From an uncultured Oscillospiraceae bacterium (GTDB lineage: Bacteria > Bacillota > Clostridia > Oscillospirales > Oscillospiraceae), in contig CAJUEG010000009.1 of the NCBI GenBank assembly GCA_910584835.1, positions 1 to 48,998 on the forward strand: a stretch of DNA of 48,998 nt, read 5' to 3'. Shown piece after piece: positions 30,524-39,080 of this stretch. The first letter of the stretch is position 1. Each line of letters begins with the position of its first letter. Made by a program: the position numbers and the translations under genes. The notes under the pieces were generated by a model. The model was not told where the DNA came from. It did not search any database and saw only the letters and a list, made by a program, of their open reading frames with translations.

Positions 30524-31876
30524 GTGTTCAGTGGCAAATTGCATGGCATTCATGCGCCCCATCGGAAAAACACGGTGGACCGCGTTCCCGTGCGCCTGCC
30601 GGTGCCTCCGGTGATCACGGTGCCCATGTCCATGAACATCGGCGCCCCGGCCAAGCCTGTGGTCAAGCCGGGGGACGAGGTGAAGGTGGGCCAGATGATC
30701 GCCGAGGCCGGGGGATTCATGTCCGCGCCCATCTACTCCGGCGTGTCCGGAAAGGTGAAGCGCCTGGATGAGATCGTCAGCTCCAACGGCCGGTTTGACA
30801 CGGTGGTGGTCATCGAGACCGACGGACAGCAGACCGTGTGGGAGGGCATCAAGCCCCCCGTGGTCACCGACAAGGACAGCTTTGTGGAGGCGGTGCGCCA
30901 GTGCGGCTGCGTGGGCCTGGGCGGCGCGGGCTTCCCCACATCCGTCAAGCTCAACGTGGACCCCGACCGGGTGCACGCTATCATCATCAACGGCGCGGAG
31001 TGCGAGCCCTATATCACCTCCGACACCCGCACCATGATCGACGATGCGGACAACGTGATCTACGGCGCCCAGCTGCTCCAGAAGTACTACACCGCCGACC
31101 GCATCGTCATCGGCATTGAGGACAACAAGCCCCAGTGCGTGAAGATCATGGAGGAGGCGGGCAAGGGCGTGCCCGGGTTCGAGGTGGCCTCCCTGCCCGC
31201 GCTCTACCCCCAGGGCGGCGAGAAGGTGCTGATCTACAACACCACCGGCGAGATCGTCCCCGAGGGCAAGCTGCCCATCGACGTGGGGGCCATCGTCATC
31301 AACTGCACCACCCTGGCCGTCATCGCCAAGTACATCAAGACCGGCATGCCCCTGGTGGAAAAGGTGGTCACCGTGGACGGCTCCGCCGTGGCCAACCCCC
31401 AGAACGTCATCGTCCCCGTGGGCACCCCCATCCAGGACGTGCTCAACTTCGCGGGCCTGAAGTGCGAGCCCAAGAAGGTGCTCTACGGCGGCCCCATGAT
31501 GGGCACATCCGTCCCCAGCCTGGAGGCCCCCGTCATGAAGAACACCAACGCCATCCTGGCCTTCGACGAGAAGGACGCCGAGGACCCCGTGCCCTCCGCC
31601 TGCATCCGCTGCGGCCGGTGCGTGGCCCACTGCCCCTTCAACCTGATGCCCGCCGCCATTGAGGCCGCCTACAACAACAAGGAGCCCGAGAAGCTCAAGG
31701 CCCTCAAGGTGAATTTGTGCATGGAGTGCGGCTGCTGCTCCTTCAGCTGCCCCGCCCGCCGGCCGCTGGTCCAGGTGAACAAGCTGGCCAAGGCCATGCT
31801 CAACCAGTACAACGCCGAGCAGAAGGCCGCCGCCGAGAAGAAAGCGGCCAAGGAAAAAGAAAAGGAGGCGGTCTAA
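30524..31876 (+). CDS. rnfC: Rnf complex subunit C
   Basis: A 450-residue NADH-side subunit of the ferredoxin:NAD oxidoreductase. Domains in order: N-terminal biotinyl-like barrel (PGDEVKVGQMIAEAGGFMSAP), the NADH/FMN-binding Complex-I 51-kDa-like fold (GLGGAGFPTSVKLN, INGAECEPYITSD), an SLBB region, and two [4Fe-4S] motifs CIRCGRCVAHCP and CMECGCCSFSCP near the C-terminus. The tail is Lys/Glu/Ala-rich. The GTG at 30524 is chosen because AGGAGGAG lies just upstream; the longer frame is leader sequence. First gene of rnfCDGEAB. Confidence 0.96.
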   Translation: MFSGKLHGIHAPHRKNTVDRVPVRLPVPPVITVPMSMNIGAPAKPVVKPGDEVKVGQMIAEAGGFMSAPIYSGVSGKVKRLDEIVSSNGRFDTVVVIETDGQQTVWEGIKPPVVTDKDSFVEAVRQCGCVGLGGAGFPTSVKLNVDPDRVHAIIINGAECEPYITSDTRTMIDDADNVIYGAQLLQKYYTADRIVIGIEDNKPQCVKIMEEAGKGVPGFEVASLPALYPQGGEKVLIYNTTGEIVPEGKLPIDVGAIVINCTTLAVIAKYIKTGMPLVEKVVTVDGSAVANPQNVIVPVGTPIQDVLNFAGLKCEPKKVLYGGPMMGTSVPSLEAPVMKNTNAILAFDEKDAEDPVPSACIRCGRCVAHCPFNLMPAAIEAAYNNKEPEKLKALKVNLCMECGCCSFSCPARRPLVQVNKLAKAMLNQYNAEQKAAAEKKAAKEKEKEAV

Positions 31877-32812
31877 ATGAACAACATGATCGTTTCCGTC
31901 AACCCCCACATCTACGCGAAGGACACCACCCAGACCATCATGCGGGACGTGCTCATCGCCCTGTTCCCCGCCGTCATCGCGTCCATCGTGTTCTTCGGCG
32001 TGAAGGCGCTGCTGGTGGAGGTGGTGTGCGTGGCGGTGGCCATGGGCTGCGAGTGGGCCTTTGAGAAGATCACCCGCAAGCCCATCACCATCATGGACCT
32101 GTCCGCCGCCGTCACCGGCTTGATCCTGGCCCTCAACCTGCCGGTGGATATTCCCATCTGGCAGGCCATGTTCGGCTCCTTTGTGGCCATCGTCGTGGTC
32201 AAGCAGTTCTTCGGCGGCATCGGCCAGAACTTTGCCAACCCCGCCATCACCGCCCGCGTCATCATGCTGGTGGCCTTCTCCGGGGCCATGACCACCTGGC
32301 ACAACCCCGCCTTCGCCGGCTTTGCCGCCGACGCCGCCACCGCCGCCACCCCCCTGGCCGTGCTGAGCGGGGGGTCGGGCCAGCTGCCCACGCTGCTCCA
32401 GATGTTCCTGGGCGCCCGGGGCGGCTCCATGGGCGAGACCAGCTGCCTGGCCCTGCTCCTGGGCGGCGCGTACCTCATCTACCGCCGGGTCATCTCCTGG
32501 CACACCCCCGTGGCCTTCATCGGTACGGTGCTGGTGCTCACCGCCCTGCTGGGCAAAGACCCCCTCTATCAGGTGATGGCGGGCGGGCTGTTCCTGGGCG
32601 CCATCTTCATGGCCACCGACTACACCACCTCCCCCCCCACCCCCGCCGGCAAGCTGATCTTCGGCGTGGGCTGCGGCCTGATCACCGTGCTCATCCGCGT
32701 GTGGGGCAATTACCCCGAGGGCGTGTCCTTCTCCATTCTGCTGATGAACATCCTGAATCCGTACATCTGTGATTGGACCAAGACCAAGCCGTTTGGAGGT
32801 GTGCAGGCATGA
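31877..32812 (+). CDS. rnfD: Rnf complex subunit D
   Basis: A 311-residue membrane subunit with about eight to ten helices, homologous to NqrB. The likely covalent FMN site is the threonine in AATPLAVL (about 157-164). A conserved FGGIGQNFANPAITARV segment precedes it and a MATDYTTSPPTPAGK segment follows. It starts directly at the base after the rnfC stop and overlaps rnfG as ATGA. Confidence 0.95.
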   Translation: MNNMIVSVNPHIYAKDTTQTIMRDVLIALFPAVIASIVFFGVKALLVEVVCVAVAMGCEWAFEKITRKPITIMDLSAAVTGLILALNLPVDIPIWQAMFGSFVAIVVVKQFFGGIGQNFANPAITARVIMLVAFSGAMTTWHNPAFAGFAADAATAATPLAVLSGGSGQLPTLLQMFLGARGGSMGETSCLALLLGGAYLIYRRVISWHTPVAFIGTVLVLTALLGKDPLYQVMAGGLFLGAIFMATDYTTSPPTPAGKLIFGVGCGLITVLIRVWGNYPEGVSFSILLMNILNPYICDWTKTKPFGGVQA

Positions 32813-33357
32813 CGAAAGCGAAATCCAACGTGATGACCGATTTTGTGGCCCCCATCGCCGTGCTGGTCATCATCTGCGTGGTGATGAGCGCCCTGCTGGC
32901 CCTCACCAACAGCGCCACCGCCCCCATCATCGAGGAGGCCGAGCGCAAGGCAAACGAGGCCGCCCGGCTGGAGGTGCTGCCGGATGCCGACAGCTTTGAA
33001 AAAGTGGAGGCGGCAGGCCTGCCCGACGCGGTGAAGGAGGTCTACCAGGCGTCTAACGGAGCGGGCTACACCTTCTCCCTGACCACCACCGGCTACGGCG
33101 GCAAGAATACCCTGAAGATGACCATCGGCATCGACGCGGAGGGCAAGCTCACCGGTGTGAAGGTGCTCAGCCACAAGGAGACGCCGGGCCTGGGCTCCAA
33201 GGTCACCACCGAGGAGAGCTTCTACGGCCAGTTCCCCGGGCTGGACGCCGCCGGGGCCGCCGCCGCGGACACCATCTCGGGCGCGACCTTCTCCTCCAAC
33301 TACTACAAGGCCGCCATCGCCGACGCGTTCGCCGCGTTCGAGCAGGTGAAGGGCTGA
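32809..33357 (+). CDS. rnfG: Rnf complex subunit G
   Basis: A 182-residue protein with one N-terminal membrane helix (about 10-32) and an extracytoplasmic FMN-binding domain. The flavinylation motif SGATFSS (about 160-166) is intact; its threonine normally carries FMN through a phosphoester bond. GIDAEGKLTGVKVLSHKETPG is the family strand preceding it. The ATG at 32809 overlaps the rnfD stop. No apbE flavin transferase gene lies in this window. Confidence 0.95.
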   Translation: MTKAKSNVMTDFVAPIAVLVIICVVMSALLALTNSATAPIIEEAERKANEAARLEVLPDADSFEKVEAAGLPDAVKEVYQASNGAGYTFSLTTTGYGGKNTLKMTIGIDAEGKLTGVKVLSHKETPGLGSKVTTEESFYGQFPGLDAAGAAAADTISGATFSSNYYKAAIADAFAAFEQVKG

Positions 33358-33370
33358 GGAAGGGAGGCAC

Positions 33371-34069
33371 ATGGATATGAAAAACAATAAGCTGAAAATC
33401 CTGACCAACGGCATCATCAAGGAGAACCCCATCCTGGTGCTCATCCTGGGCACCTGCCCCTTCCTGGCGGTCACCACCCAGGCGTCCAACGCCATCGGCA
33501 TGGGCGCGGCGGTCACCTTCGTGCTGCTGTGCTCCAACGTGATGATCTCCCTGCTGCGCAAGGTGATCTCCGACAAGGTGCGCATCCCCTGCTACATCGT
33601 GGTCATCGCCTCCTTCGTCACCCTGGTCCAGATGATCGTCAAGGCCTACCTGCCCGCCCTGGACGTGGCCCTGGGCCTCTACCTGCCCCTCATCGTGGTC
33701 AACTGCATCATCCTGGGCCGGGCGGAGATGTTCGCCAACAAGAACGGCGCGCTGGACTCTGCCCTGGACGCCATCGGCATGGGCGTGGGCTACACCCTGG
33801 CCATGCTGGCCATGGCCTCCATCCGCGAGATCTTCGGCGCGGGCACCTGGTTCGGCCTGCCCGTCCCCGTGCTCAAGGACAACAACATCTCCATCATGAC
33901 CATGGCCCCCGGCGGCTTCGCCATCTTCGGCATTCTGATCGCCATCATTAACAAGGCCAGCAACGGCAAGGCCATCAAGAAAAAGGACTTCAGCTGTGAG
34001 GGCTGCCCCAGCGCCGCGGCGTGCAACGGGCAGAACTGCGCTGAGAAGAGGGAGGCTGCCGCGAAATGA
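33371..34069 (+). CDS. rnfE: Rnf complex subunit E
   Basis: A 232-residue six-helix membrane subunit homologous to NqrD. It begins TNGIIKENPILVLILGTCPFLAV and carries the conserved YLPLIVVNCIILGRAE. An added cytoplasmic tail holds three cysteines (CEGCPSAAACNGQNC), unusual in simple NqrD-like proteins. GGGAGG precedes the ATG. It overlaps rnfA as ATGA. Confidence 0.94.
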   Translation: MDMKNNKLKILTNGIIKENPILVLILGTCPFLAVTTQASNAIGMGAAVTFVLLCSNVMISLLRKVISDKVRIPCYIVVIASFVTLVQMIVKAYLPALDVALGLYLPLIVVNCIILGRAEMFANKNGALDSALDAIGMGVGYTLAMLAMASIREIFGAGTWFGLPVPVLKDNNISIMTMAPGGFAIFGILIAIINKASNGKAIKKKDFSCEGCPSAAACNGQNCAEKREAAAK

Positions 34070-34689
34070 TTGATTTTAAAGGCTTGCTCGCCATTGTCAT
34101 GGCGGCCGTCCTGGTGAACAACTACGTGCTGGCCCAATTCCTGGGCATCTGCCCCTTCCTGGGTGTGTCCAAGAAGCTGGACCAGGCCGCCGGGATGAGC
34201 GTGGCCGTCATCTTCGTGATGCTGCTGGCCACCGCCGTCACCTACCCCATCCAGTTCTTCGTGCTCAACCCCAACGGGCTGGGCTACCTCCAGACCATCG
34301 TGTTCATCCTGGTCATCGCCGCCCTGGTGCAGCTGGTGGAGATCATCCTGAAGAAGTACATCCCCGCGCTGCACGCCTCCCTGGGCGTGTACCTGCCCCT
34401 CATCACCACCAACTGCGCGGTGCTGGGCGTGTGCATCAGCAATGTGGACAACTACCTCACCGCCACCGGCGGCTTCGGCGGCGGCTTCGTCCAGGCCATG
34501 TTCAACTCCCTGGGCTCCGGCCTGGGCTTCATGCTGGCCATGGTGCTGTTCTCCGGCGTGCGCAGCCGGGTGGACAAGTGCAAGTGCCCCGAGTGCTTCA
34601 AGGGCATGCCCATCACCCTGATCTCCGCCGCCATCGTGTCCGTGTCCTTCATGGGCTTCGCGGGCATCGTGGAAAACCTGCTGGGTTAA
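34066..34689 (+). CDS. rnfA: Rnf complex subunit A
   Basis: A 207-residue six-helix membrane subunit homologous to NqrE and, with RnfE, arranged in inverted topology. The motifs VNNYVLAQFLGICPFLGVSKK and YLPLITTNCAVLGVC are typical and include cysteines that ligate the membrane-embedded Fe-S site between RnfA and RnfE. A small CKCPECFKG loop lies between the last helices. Its start overlaps the rnfE stop. Confidence 0.95.
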   Translation: MIDFKGLLAIVMAAVLVNNYVLAQFLGICPFLGVSKKLDQAAGMSVAVIFVMLLATAVTYPIQFFVLNPNGLGYLQTIVFILVIAALVQLVEIILKKYIPALHASLGVYLPLITTNCAVLGVCISNVDNYLTATGGFGGGFVQAMFNSLGSGLGFMLAMVLFSGVRSRVDKCKCPECFKGMPITLISAAIVSVSFMGFAGIVENLLG

Positions 34690-34702
34690 GGAGGGAGCGA
34701 CT

Positions 34703-35521
34703 ATGGAAATCGGAATTGCTGTCGCTGTTGTTGGCGTCATCGGCCTTTTGTGCGCGGTGATGCTGTCCGTAGCCTCCAAGTTCATGGCCGTGGAGGTGGA
34801 CGAGCGCATTCCCCAGGTGCGTGAGTGCCTGCCCGGCGCCAACTGCGGCGCCTGCGGCTTTGCCGGGTGCGACGGCTACGCCGCCGCCCTGGTGGAGGAC
34901 CCGGACCTGGCCGTCAACCTGTGCGTCCCCGGCGGCGCCACCGCCGCGGCCAGCATCGGCAAGGTGCTGGGCCGGGAGGCCGGCGACGTGGCCAAGCAGG
35001 TGGCCGAGGTGCGCTGCTCCGGCACCTGTGAGGCCACCTCCGTGAAGATGGACTACAAGGGCCTGGAGAGCTGCGCCGCCGCCAAGCTGCTGTTCGGCGG
35101 CACGGGCAAGTGCGTCTACGGCTGCATCGGCCTGGGCGACTGCGCCCGGGTGTGCCCGGTGGGCGCCATCCACATCAACGGCGGCCTGGCCCGGGTGGAC
35201 GCCTCCGTCTGCATCGGCTGCGGCCTGTGCGCCAAGACCTGCCCCAACCACGTCATCGCCATCCGCCCCGCCGACGCCCACATGGTGGTGGACTGCAACA
35301 GCCACCAGAAGGGGGCGGGCACCCGCCGGAGCTGCTCCGCGGGCTGCATCGGCTGCCGCCTGTGCGAGAAGAACTGCCACACCGGGGCCATCACCGTCAC
35401 CGACAACCTGGCGTCCATCGACTACGCCAAGTGCGACGGCTGCGGCAAGTGCATTGAGGTGTGTAAGGCCGGGTGCCTTGTCGCTTTGAACATCACCAAG
35501 GCCGAGGTCGTCAACGGCTGA
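34703..35521 (+). CDS. rnfB: Rnf complex subunit B
   Basis: A 272-residue ferredoxin-side subunit. An N-terminal helix (about 4-24) is followed by the Fe-S domain LPGANCGACGFAGCDGYA (about 43-60). Four-cysteine motifs follow: CVYGCIGLGDCARVCP, CIGCGLCAKTCP, CSAGCIGCRLCEKNC and CDGCGKCIEVCKAGC. That gives several [4Fe-4S] clusters wiring reduced ferredoxin to the complex. GGAGG precedes the ATG. It is the last structural subunit; a hairpin at 35542 follows. Confidence 0.96.
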   Translation: MEIGIAVAVVGVIGLLCAVMLSVASKFMAVEVDERIPQVRECLPGANCGACGFAGCDGYAAALVEDPDLAVNLCVPGGATAAASIGKVLGREAGDVAKQVAEVRCSGTCEATSVKMDYKGLESCAAAKLLFGGTGKCVYGCIGLGDCARVCPVGAIHINGGLARVDASVCIGCGLCAKTCPNHVIAIRPADAHMVVDCNSHQKGAGTRRSCSAGCIGCRLCEKNCHTGAITVTDNLASIDYAKCDGCGKCIEVCKAGCLVALNITKAEVVNG

Positions 35522-35541
35522 CAAACGACAAAAACGCCAAC

Positions 35542-35570
35542 GAGGGAAGGCCGCCAAGCGGCCCTCCCTC
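35542..35570 (+). terminator. Hairpin after rnfB (possible attenuator)
   Basis: GAGGGA-GGCCGC pairs with GCGGCC-TCCCTC with one mismatch and a 3-base loop. Only a weak T-rich stretch follows, so it may reduce rather than stop read-through into the NusG-domain gene. Confidence 0.55.
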
Positions 35571-35596
35571 TGTTGCGGTTTGGAGGAATCTGACAG

Positions 35597-35971
35597 GTGG
35601 ACTGGCTGAAAACCCACAAAAACGACGTTTTTCTCATCGCCGCCCTGCTGATTTTGGCCGGGGGACTGGCCCTGTTTCTGCTGCTCACCCGGCAGGGCGG
35701 GGGGCTTGTCCGCGTCCAGATCGGCGGGGAGACGGTGATGGAGCTGCCCCTGGATCAGGATACCCGGATTGTGCTGGGGGAGGGCGGACACACCAACACC
35801 CTGGTCATTGCGGGCGGCGCCGCCCAGGTCACGGCGGCGGACTGCCCCGACCAGATCTGCGTGCGGCAGGGAGCGGTGCGCTACAACGGGGAGTCCATTG
35901 TCTGCCTGCCCCACAGGCTGGTGGTCACCATTGAGGGCGGCCAGGGAAACGGCGTGGACGTTATAGCGTGA
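35597..35971 (+). CDS. NusG domain II-containing protein
   Basis: A 124-residue protein. One membrane helix near the N-terminus (about 10-31) is followed by a beta-barrel domain resembling NusG domain II, with the CPDQICVRQG (about 82-91) and CLPHRLVV motifs. Proteins of this type recur beside rnf and apbE genes in Firmicutes. An accessory role in assembly or redox handling of the complex is suggested by context only. The start is GTG behind GGAGGAA. Confidence 0.85.
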   Translation: MDWLKTHKNDVFLIAALLILAGGLALFLLLTRQGGGLVRVQIGGETVMELPLDQDTRIVLGEGGHTNTLVIAGGAAQVTAADCPDQICVRQGAVRYNGESIVCLPHRLVVTIEGGQGNGVDVIA

Positions 35972-36012
35972 GGATAGGCATGACCCGGCCATGCGCCCAA
36001 TCCGAGCGTGAA
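35966..36012 (+). repeat. Short repeat after the NusG-domain gene
   Basis: Shares GGATAGGC and the 20-base block ATGCGCCCAATCCGAGCGTG with the copy at 36513. Its tail CCAATCCGAGCGTGA also ends the 137-bp repeat. It overlaps the stop codon of the preceding gene. Confidence 0.72.
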
Positions 36013-36031
36013 TGCGTTTGGGAGGAATGAC

Positions 36032-36511
36032 ATGAAAGTGTCTAAAGTCGCCCAATACGGCCTGCTGACCGCCCTGGCCCTGGTGCTGTCCTGGGTGGAG
36101 TCCCTGCTGCCGCCCCTGGGTGTGCCGGGGGTGAAGCTGGGCCTGCCCAACCTGGCGGTGGTGTTCGCCCTGTACCGGCTGGGGTGGAAGGACGCCTGCG
36201 TCATCTCCCTGGTGCGGGTGGCGCTGGTGGCGCTGCTGTTCGGCAACGGGGCGGCGCTGGCCTACAGCATCGCCGGGGCGGCGCTGAGCCTGGCCCTCAT
36301 GGGCCTGCTGAAAAAAACGGGGAAGTTCTCCTCCATCGGCGTCAGTGTGGCCGGAGGGGTGGCCCATAACGCGGGGCAGATCCTGGTGGCCATGGCCATG
36401 CTGGAGACGGCAAGGCTGGCGTGGTACCTGCCGGTGCTGTGGATTTCCGGGACGGTGGCCGGGGTGCTCATCGGGATTGTGTCCGGGGTGCTGGTGAAGC
36501 GTGTGCCATAG
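36032..36511 (+). CDS. Gx transporter family protein (heptaprenyl diphosphate synthase component I-like)
   Basis: A 159-residue membrane protein with about five helices. ALVLSWVESLLPPLGVPGVKLGLPNLAVVFALYRLG is the diagnostic region (about 14-50), and GGVAHNAGQILVA (about 108-120) is the second conserved block. It belongs to the PF07456 group often placed next to rnf and NusG-domain genes. The family name refers to an isoprenoid enzyme component, but its helices suggest a transport-like role. The ATG at 36032 has GGGAGG upstream. Confidence 0.85.
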   Translation: MKVSKVAQYGLLTALALVLSWVESLLPPLGVPGVKLGLPNLAVVFALYRLGWKDACVISLVRVALVALLFGNGAALAYSIAGAALSLALMGLLKKTGKFSSIGVSVAGGVAHNAGQILVAMAMLETARLAWYLPVLWISGTVAGVLIGIVSGVLVKRVP

Positions 36512-36512
36512 T

Positions 36513-36561
36513 GCGGGGATAGGCGCAGCCTATTTCCATGCGCCCAATCCGGGCGTGAATA
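36513..36561 (+). repeat. Short repeat after the Gx transporter gene
   Basis: A second copy of the element at 35966: GGGATAGGC, then CCATGCGCCCAATCC with GGGCGTGAAT. Over the right-hand 25 bases only one base differs. It also follows directly on a stop codon. Confidence 0.72.
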
Positions 36562-36586
36562 TGATGTGTTTTTGAGGTGAGCCGTA

Positions 36587-36796
36587 TTGAAGAAACGAAA
36601 GAAAAGCACAGCCGATTTGGTCCGTGCCATCCTGTTTGCGCTGTGCGCGCTGACCTGGATTCCCAATTGGCCGGTGGAGCGGGTGAGCTGGCTTCGGGCT
36701 GCCCTCCCCATCGTCTGCGCCGCCATCGCCGTCTGGAGCCTGATCCGGTATTTCAAAGACCGCGAAGCGGAGCGCGGGGAAGCATGGGGTGAATGA
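36587..36796 (+). CDS. Small membrane protein (69 residues), unknown function
   Basis: A basic N-terminus (KKRKKSTAD) is followed by a helix AILFALCALTWIP, a short outside loop and a second helix ALPIVCAAIAVWSLIRYF, then a charged tail. The start is TTG at 36587 behind GAGGTGA; no ATG in frame offers a better one. It overlaps the next gene by 8 bases. I do not recognise a family. Tight coupling suggests the two proteins work together. Confidence 0.6.
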   Translation: MKKRKKSTADLVRAILFALCALTWIPNWPVERVSWLRAALPIVCAAIAVWSLIRYFKDREAERGEAWGE

Positions 36797-36989
36797 TGTG
36801 AAAAAAGAAGTTTATCTGCTGCTGGCCGTCATATGGGGGCTGGGGGCGTGGGCCTGGATCGCGAACGTGACGCGCTATGCCGGGACCGGCATGCTGAACG
36901 GCTTTCACGTTGTGGCCGCCGTCTGTTCGGTCATCTGCGTTGTTTTAAATCTGGTGATTTATTTCCGAATGCGGAAAAAGGAGAAGTAA
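36789..36989 (+). CDS. Small membrane protein (66 residues), unknown function
   Basis: Two helices (VYLLLAVIWGLGAWAWIANV and FHVVAAVCSVICVVLNLVIYF) and a short basic tail RMRKKEK. Its topology and size resemble the preceding 69-residue protein, hinting at an old duplication. The start may be GTG at 36789 or GTG at 36798; both are near GGGGTGA. The acyltransferase gene follows after 13 bases. Confidence 0.6.
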   Translation: MNDVKKEVYLLLAVIWGLGAWAWIANVTRYAGTGMLNGFHVVAAVCSVICVVLNLVIYFRMRKKEK

Positions 36990-37002
36990 GGAGGCTCTGC
37001 CC

Positions 37003-37665
37003 ATGAATTTAAACACTACCGGGCTGTTTGACCTGAGCCATACCCTGGCCGGGGACTATCTGGCCCGCTTTACATACCCCTGGCAGGCGCTGGACGGGAT
37101 CAAGGAGCTGATCCTCGCCCTGGGCCCCGCCCTGGGGGACGGTTACGAGGAGCGCACCCCCCAGGTGTGGGTGCACGAGACGGCCAAAATTGCCCCCACC
37201 GCCTATCTGGGCGCTCCCTGCGTCATCGGGCCGGGCACGGAGGTGCGCCACTGCGCCTTCATCCGGGGCTCCGCCCTGGTGGGGGCCGGGTGCGTTGTGG
37301 GCAACTCGGTGGAGCTGAAAAACGTGATCCTTTTTGACAGCGTCCAGGTCCCCCACTACAACTATGTGGGCGACAGCATTTTGGGCTATAAGAGCCACAT
37401 GGGGGCGGGGTCCATCACCTCCAACGTGAAGTCGGACAAAACCCTGGTCACCGTGAAGGACGGGGACGAGGCGGTGGAGACGGGCCGGAAGAAGTTCGGG
37501 GCCATCCTGGGCGACTTCGTGGAGGTGGGCTGCAACAGCGTGCTCAACCCGGGCACGGTGGTGGGTCCCCGCACCAACATCTACCCCCTGTCCTGCGTCC
37601 GGGGCGCGGTGCCGGGGGACAGCATCTATAAAACCGGCGGAGTTATTGTCAAAAAGGAGAAGTGA
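37003..37665 (+). CDS. Left-handed beta-helix acyltransferase/nucleotidyltransferase-like protein
   Basis: A 220-residue protein whose residues about 55-210 form hexapeptide repeats: IAPTAYLGAPCVIGPGTEV, FIRGSALVGAGCVVGNSVEL and, later, VEVGCNSVLNPGTVVGPRTN. HYNYVGDSILG and MGAGSITSNVKSDK match the GlmU acetyltransferase domain active region. The GlmU N-terminal uridylyltransferase fold is absent, so it is a stand-alone acyltransferase-like protein. Placement 6 bases before glmM suggests a step in amino-sugar activation, possibly with a separate pyrophosphorylase. Confidence 0.83.
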   Translation: MNLNTTGLFDLSHTLAGDYLARFTYPWQALDGIKELILALGPALGDGYEERTPQVWVHETAKIAPTAYLGAPCVIGPGTEVRHCAFIRGSALVGAGCVVGNSVELKNVILFDSVQVPHYNYVGDSILGYKSHMGAGSITSNVKSDKTLVTVKDGDEAVETGRKKFGAILGDFVEVGCNSVLNPGTVVGPRTNIYPLSCVRGAVPGDSIYKTGGVIVKKEK

Positions 37666-37671
37666 GTTTTT

Positions 37672-39042
37672 ATGGGCAAATATTTCGGCACCGACGGCTT
37701 CCGGGGGGAGGCCAACGTGGAGCTCACCGCCGACCACGCCTACCAGGTGGGCCGGTTTCTGGGCTGGTACTACGGCCGGGGGAATCACAGGGCCCGGGTC
37801 GTGGTGGGCAAGGACACCCGGCGGTCCAGCTACATGCTGGAGTACGCCATCAGCGCGGGTATGGCCGCCTCCGGGGCGGACGTATACCTGCTCCATGTGA
37901 CCACCACCCCCTCCGTGTCCTACGTCACCCGCACCGACGGCTTCGACTGTGGCGTGATGATTTCCGCCTCCCACAACCCCTACCACGACAACGGCATCAA
38001 GCTGCTCAACCGGGAGGGGGAGAAGATGGACGAGGCCACCATCCGGCTGGTGGAGGACTACCTGGACGGCAATCTGTCGGTGGACGGCCAGGCCATGCCC
38101 AAGCTCCCCTTTGCCGCCGGGGAGGGGGTGGGCAGCATTGTGGACCACACCGCCGGGCGCAACCGCTACATGGGCTATCTGATCTCCCTGGCGGTGTACT
38201 CCTTCCGGGGCAAGCGCATCGCCCTGGACTGCGCCAACGGCTCCGCCTGGTCCATCGCCCCCAACGTGTTCCGCTCCCTGGGGGCGGACGTGCATGTCAT
38301 CAACGACCGCCCCGACGGGCTGAATATCAACCTGGACGCCGGCTCCACCCACATTGAGGGGCTGAAGAAATACGTGAAGGAGCAGGGCTGTGACGCGGGC
38401 TTTGCCTTTGACGGGGACGCGGACCGCTGCCTGGCGGTGGACGAGAACGGCCGCCTGGTGGACGGCGACCAGATCATGTACCTGTACGGCGCCTACATGA
38501 AGGAGCGGGGCAAGCTGCTCACCAACACGGTGGTCACCACCGTCATGTCCAATTTCGGCCTGTACAAAGCGCTGGACAAGGCGGGCATCGGCTACGCCAA
38601 AACCGCCGTAGGCGACAAATATGTGTACGAGGAGATGGTCCGGGGGGGCCACCGCCTGGGCGGCGAGCAGTCGGGCCATATCATTTTCTCCAAGTACGCC
38701 CGGACGGGGGACGGCATCCTCACCGCCCTGAAGGTGATGGAGGTGATGATGGCCAAGAAGGAGGCGCTGAGCCGCCTGGCCGCCCCGGTGACCATCTATC
38801 CCCAGGTGCTCATCAACGTGCGGGTGAAGGACAAGAAAGCCGCCCAGGACGACCCCAACCTCCAGGCGGCGGTGAAGGCTGTAGAGGCTGAGCTGGGGGA
38901 CACGGGACGCATCCTGGTGCGGGAGTCGGGCACCGAACCGGTGGTGCGGGTGATGGTGGAGGCGCCGGAGAAGGCGCAGTGCCAAAGCCTGGCCCAGCGG
39001 GTGGTGGATGCCATCATTGCCCAGGGACACAAAGCGGAATAA
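37672..39042 (+). CDS. glmM: Phosphoglucosamine mutase
   Basis: A 456-residue alpha-D-phosphohexomutase. The opening KYFGTDGFRGEAN, the phosphoserine loop ISASHNPYHDNG (about 100-111), the Mg-binding FDGDADRCLAVD (about 244-255), the sugar-binding GGEQSGH (about 326-332) and the phosphate-binding RESGTEPVVRVM (about 418-429) are intact. GlmM converts glucosamine-6-phosphate to glucosamine-1-phosphate for UDP-GlcNAc. FRGEAN and the overall pattern fit GlmM better than phosphomannomutase. AAAAGGAGAAG precedes the ATG. Confidence 0.93.
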   Translation: MGKYFGTDGFRGEANVELTADHAYQVGRFLGWYYGRGNHRARVVVGKDTRRSSYMLEYAISAGMAASGADVYLLHVTTTPSVSYVTRTDGFDCGVMISASHNPYHDNGIKLLNREGEKMDEATIRLVEDYLDGNLSVDGQAMPKLPFAAGEGVGSIVDHTAGRNRYMGYLISLAVYSFRGKRIALDCANGSAWSIAPNVFRSLGADVHVINDRPDGLNINLDAGSTHIEGLKKYVKEQGCDAGFAFDGDADRCLAVDENGRLVDGDQIMYLYGAYMKERGKLLTNTVVTTVMSNFGLYKALDKAGIGYAKTAVGDKYVYEEMVRGGHRLGGEQSGHIIFSKYARTGDGILTALKVMEVMMAKKEALSRLAAPVTIYPQVLINVRVKDKKAAQDDPNLQAAVKAVEAELGDTGRILVRESGTEPVVRVMVEAPEKAQCQSLAQRVVDAIIAQGHKAE

Positions 39043-39045
39043 ATG

Positions 39046-39080
39046 AACCGGCTGGCCGCAGATGCGGTCAGCCGGTTTTT
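39046..39080 (+). terminator. Terminator of glmM
   Basis: AACCGGCTG/CAGCCGGTT and CCGC/GCGG arms with a short loop and a TTTTT end, starting 4 bases past the stop. Confidence 0.9.

Noticed and set aside
30503..32503. 666-codon open frame on the minus strand across rnfC and rnfD
   Set aside because: Same shadow composition (Gly, His, Asp, Val), opposite two clearly conserved genes.
34649..36367. 572-codon minus-strand open frame across rnfB and the accessory genes
   Set aside because: It is antisense to well-supported genes and has no recognisable domain.
37666..37671. A glmS-type riboswitch near glmM
   Set aside because: Only 6 bases separate the acyltransferase gene and glmM, leaving no room for one, and no similar structure lies upstream.
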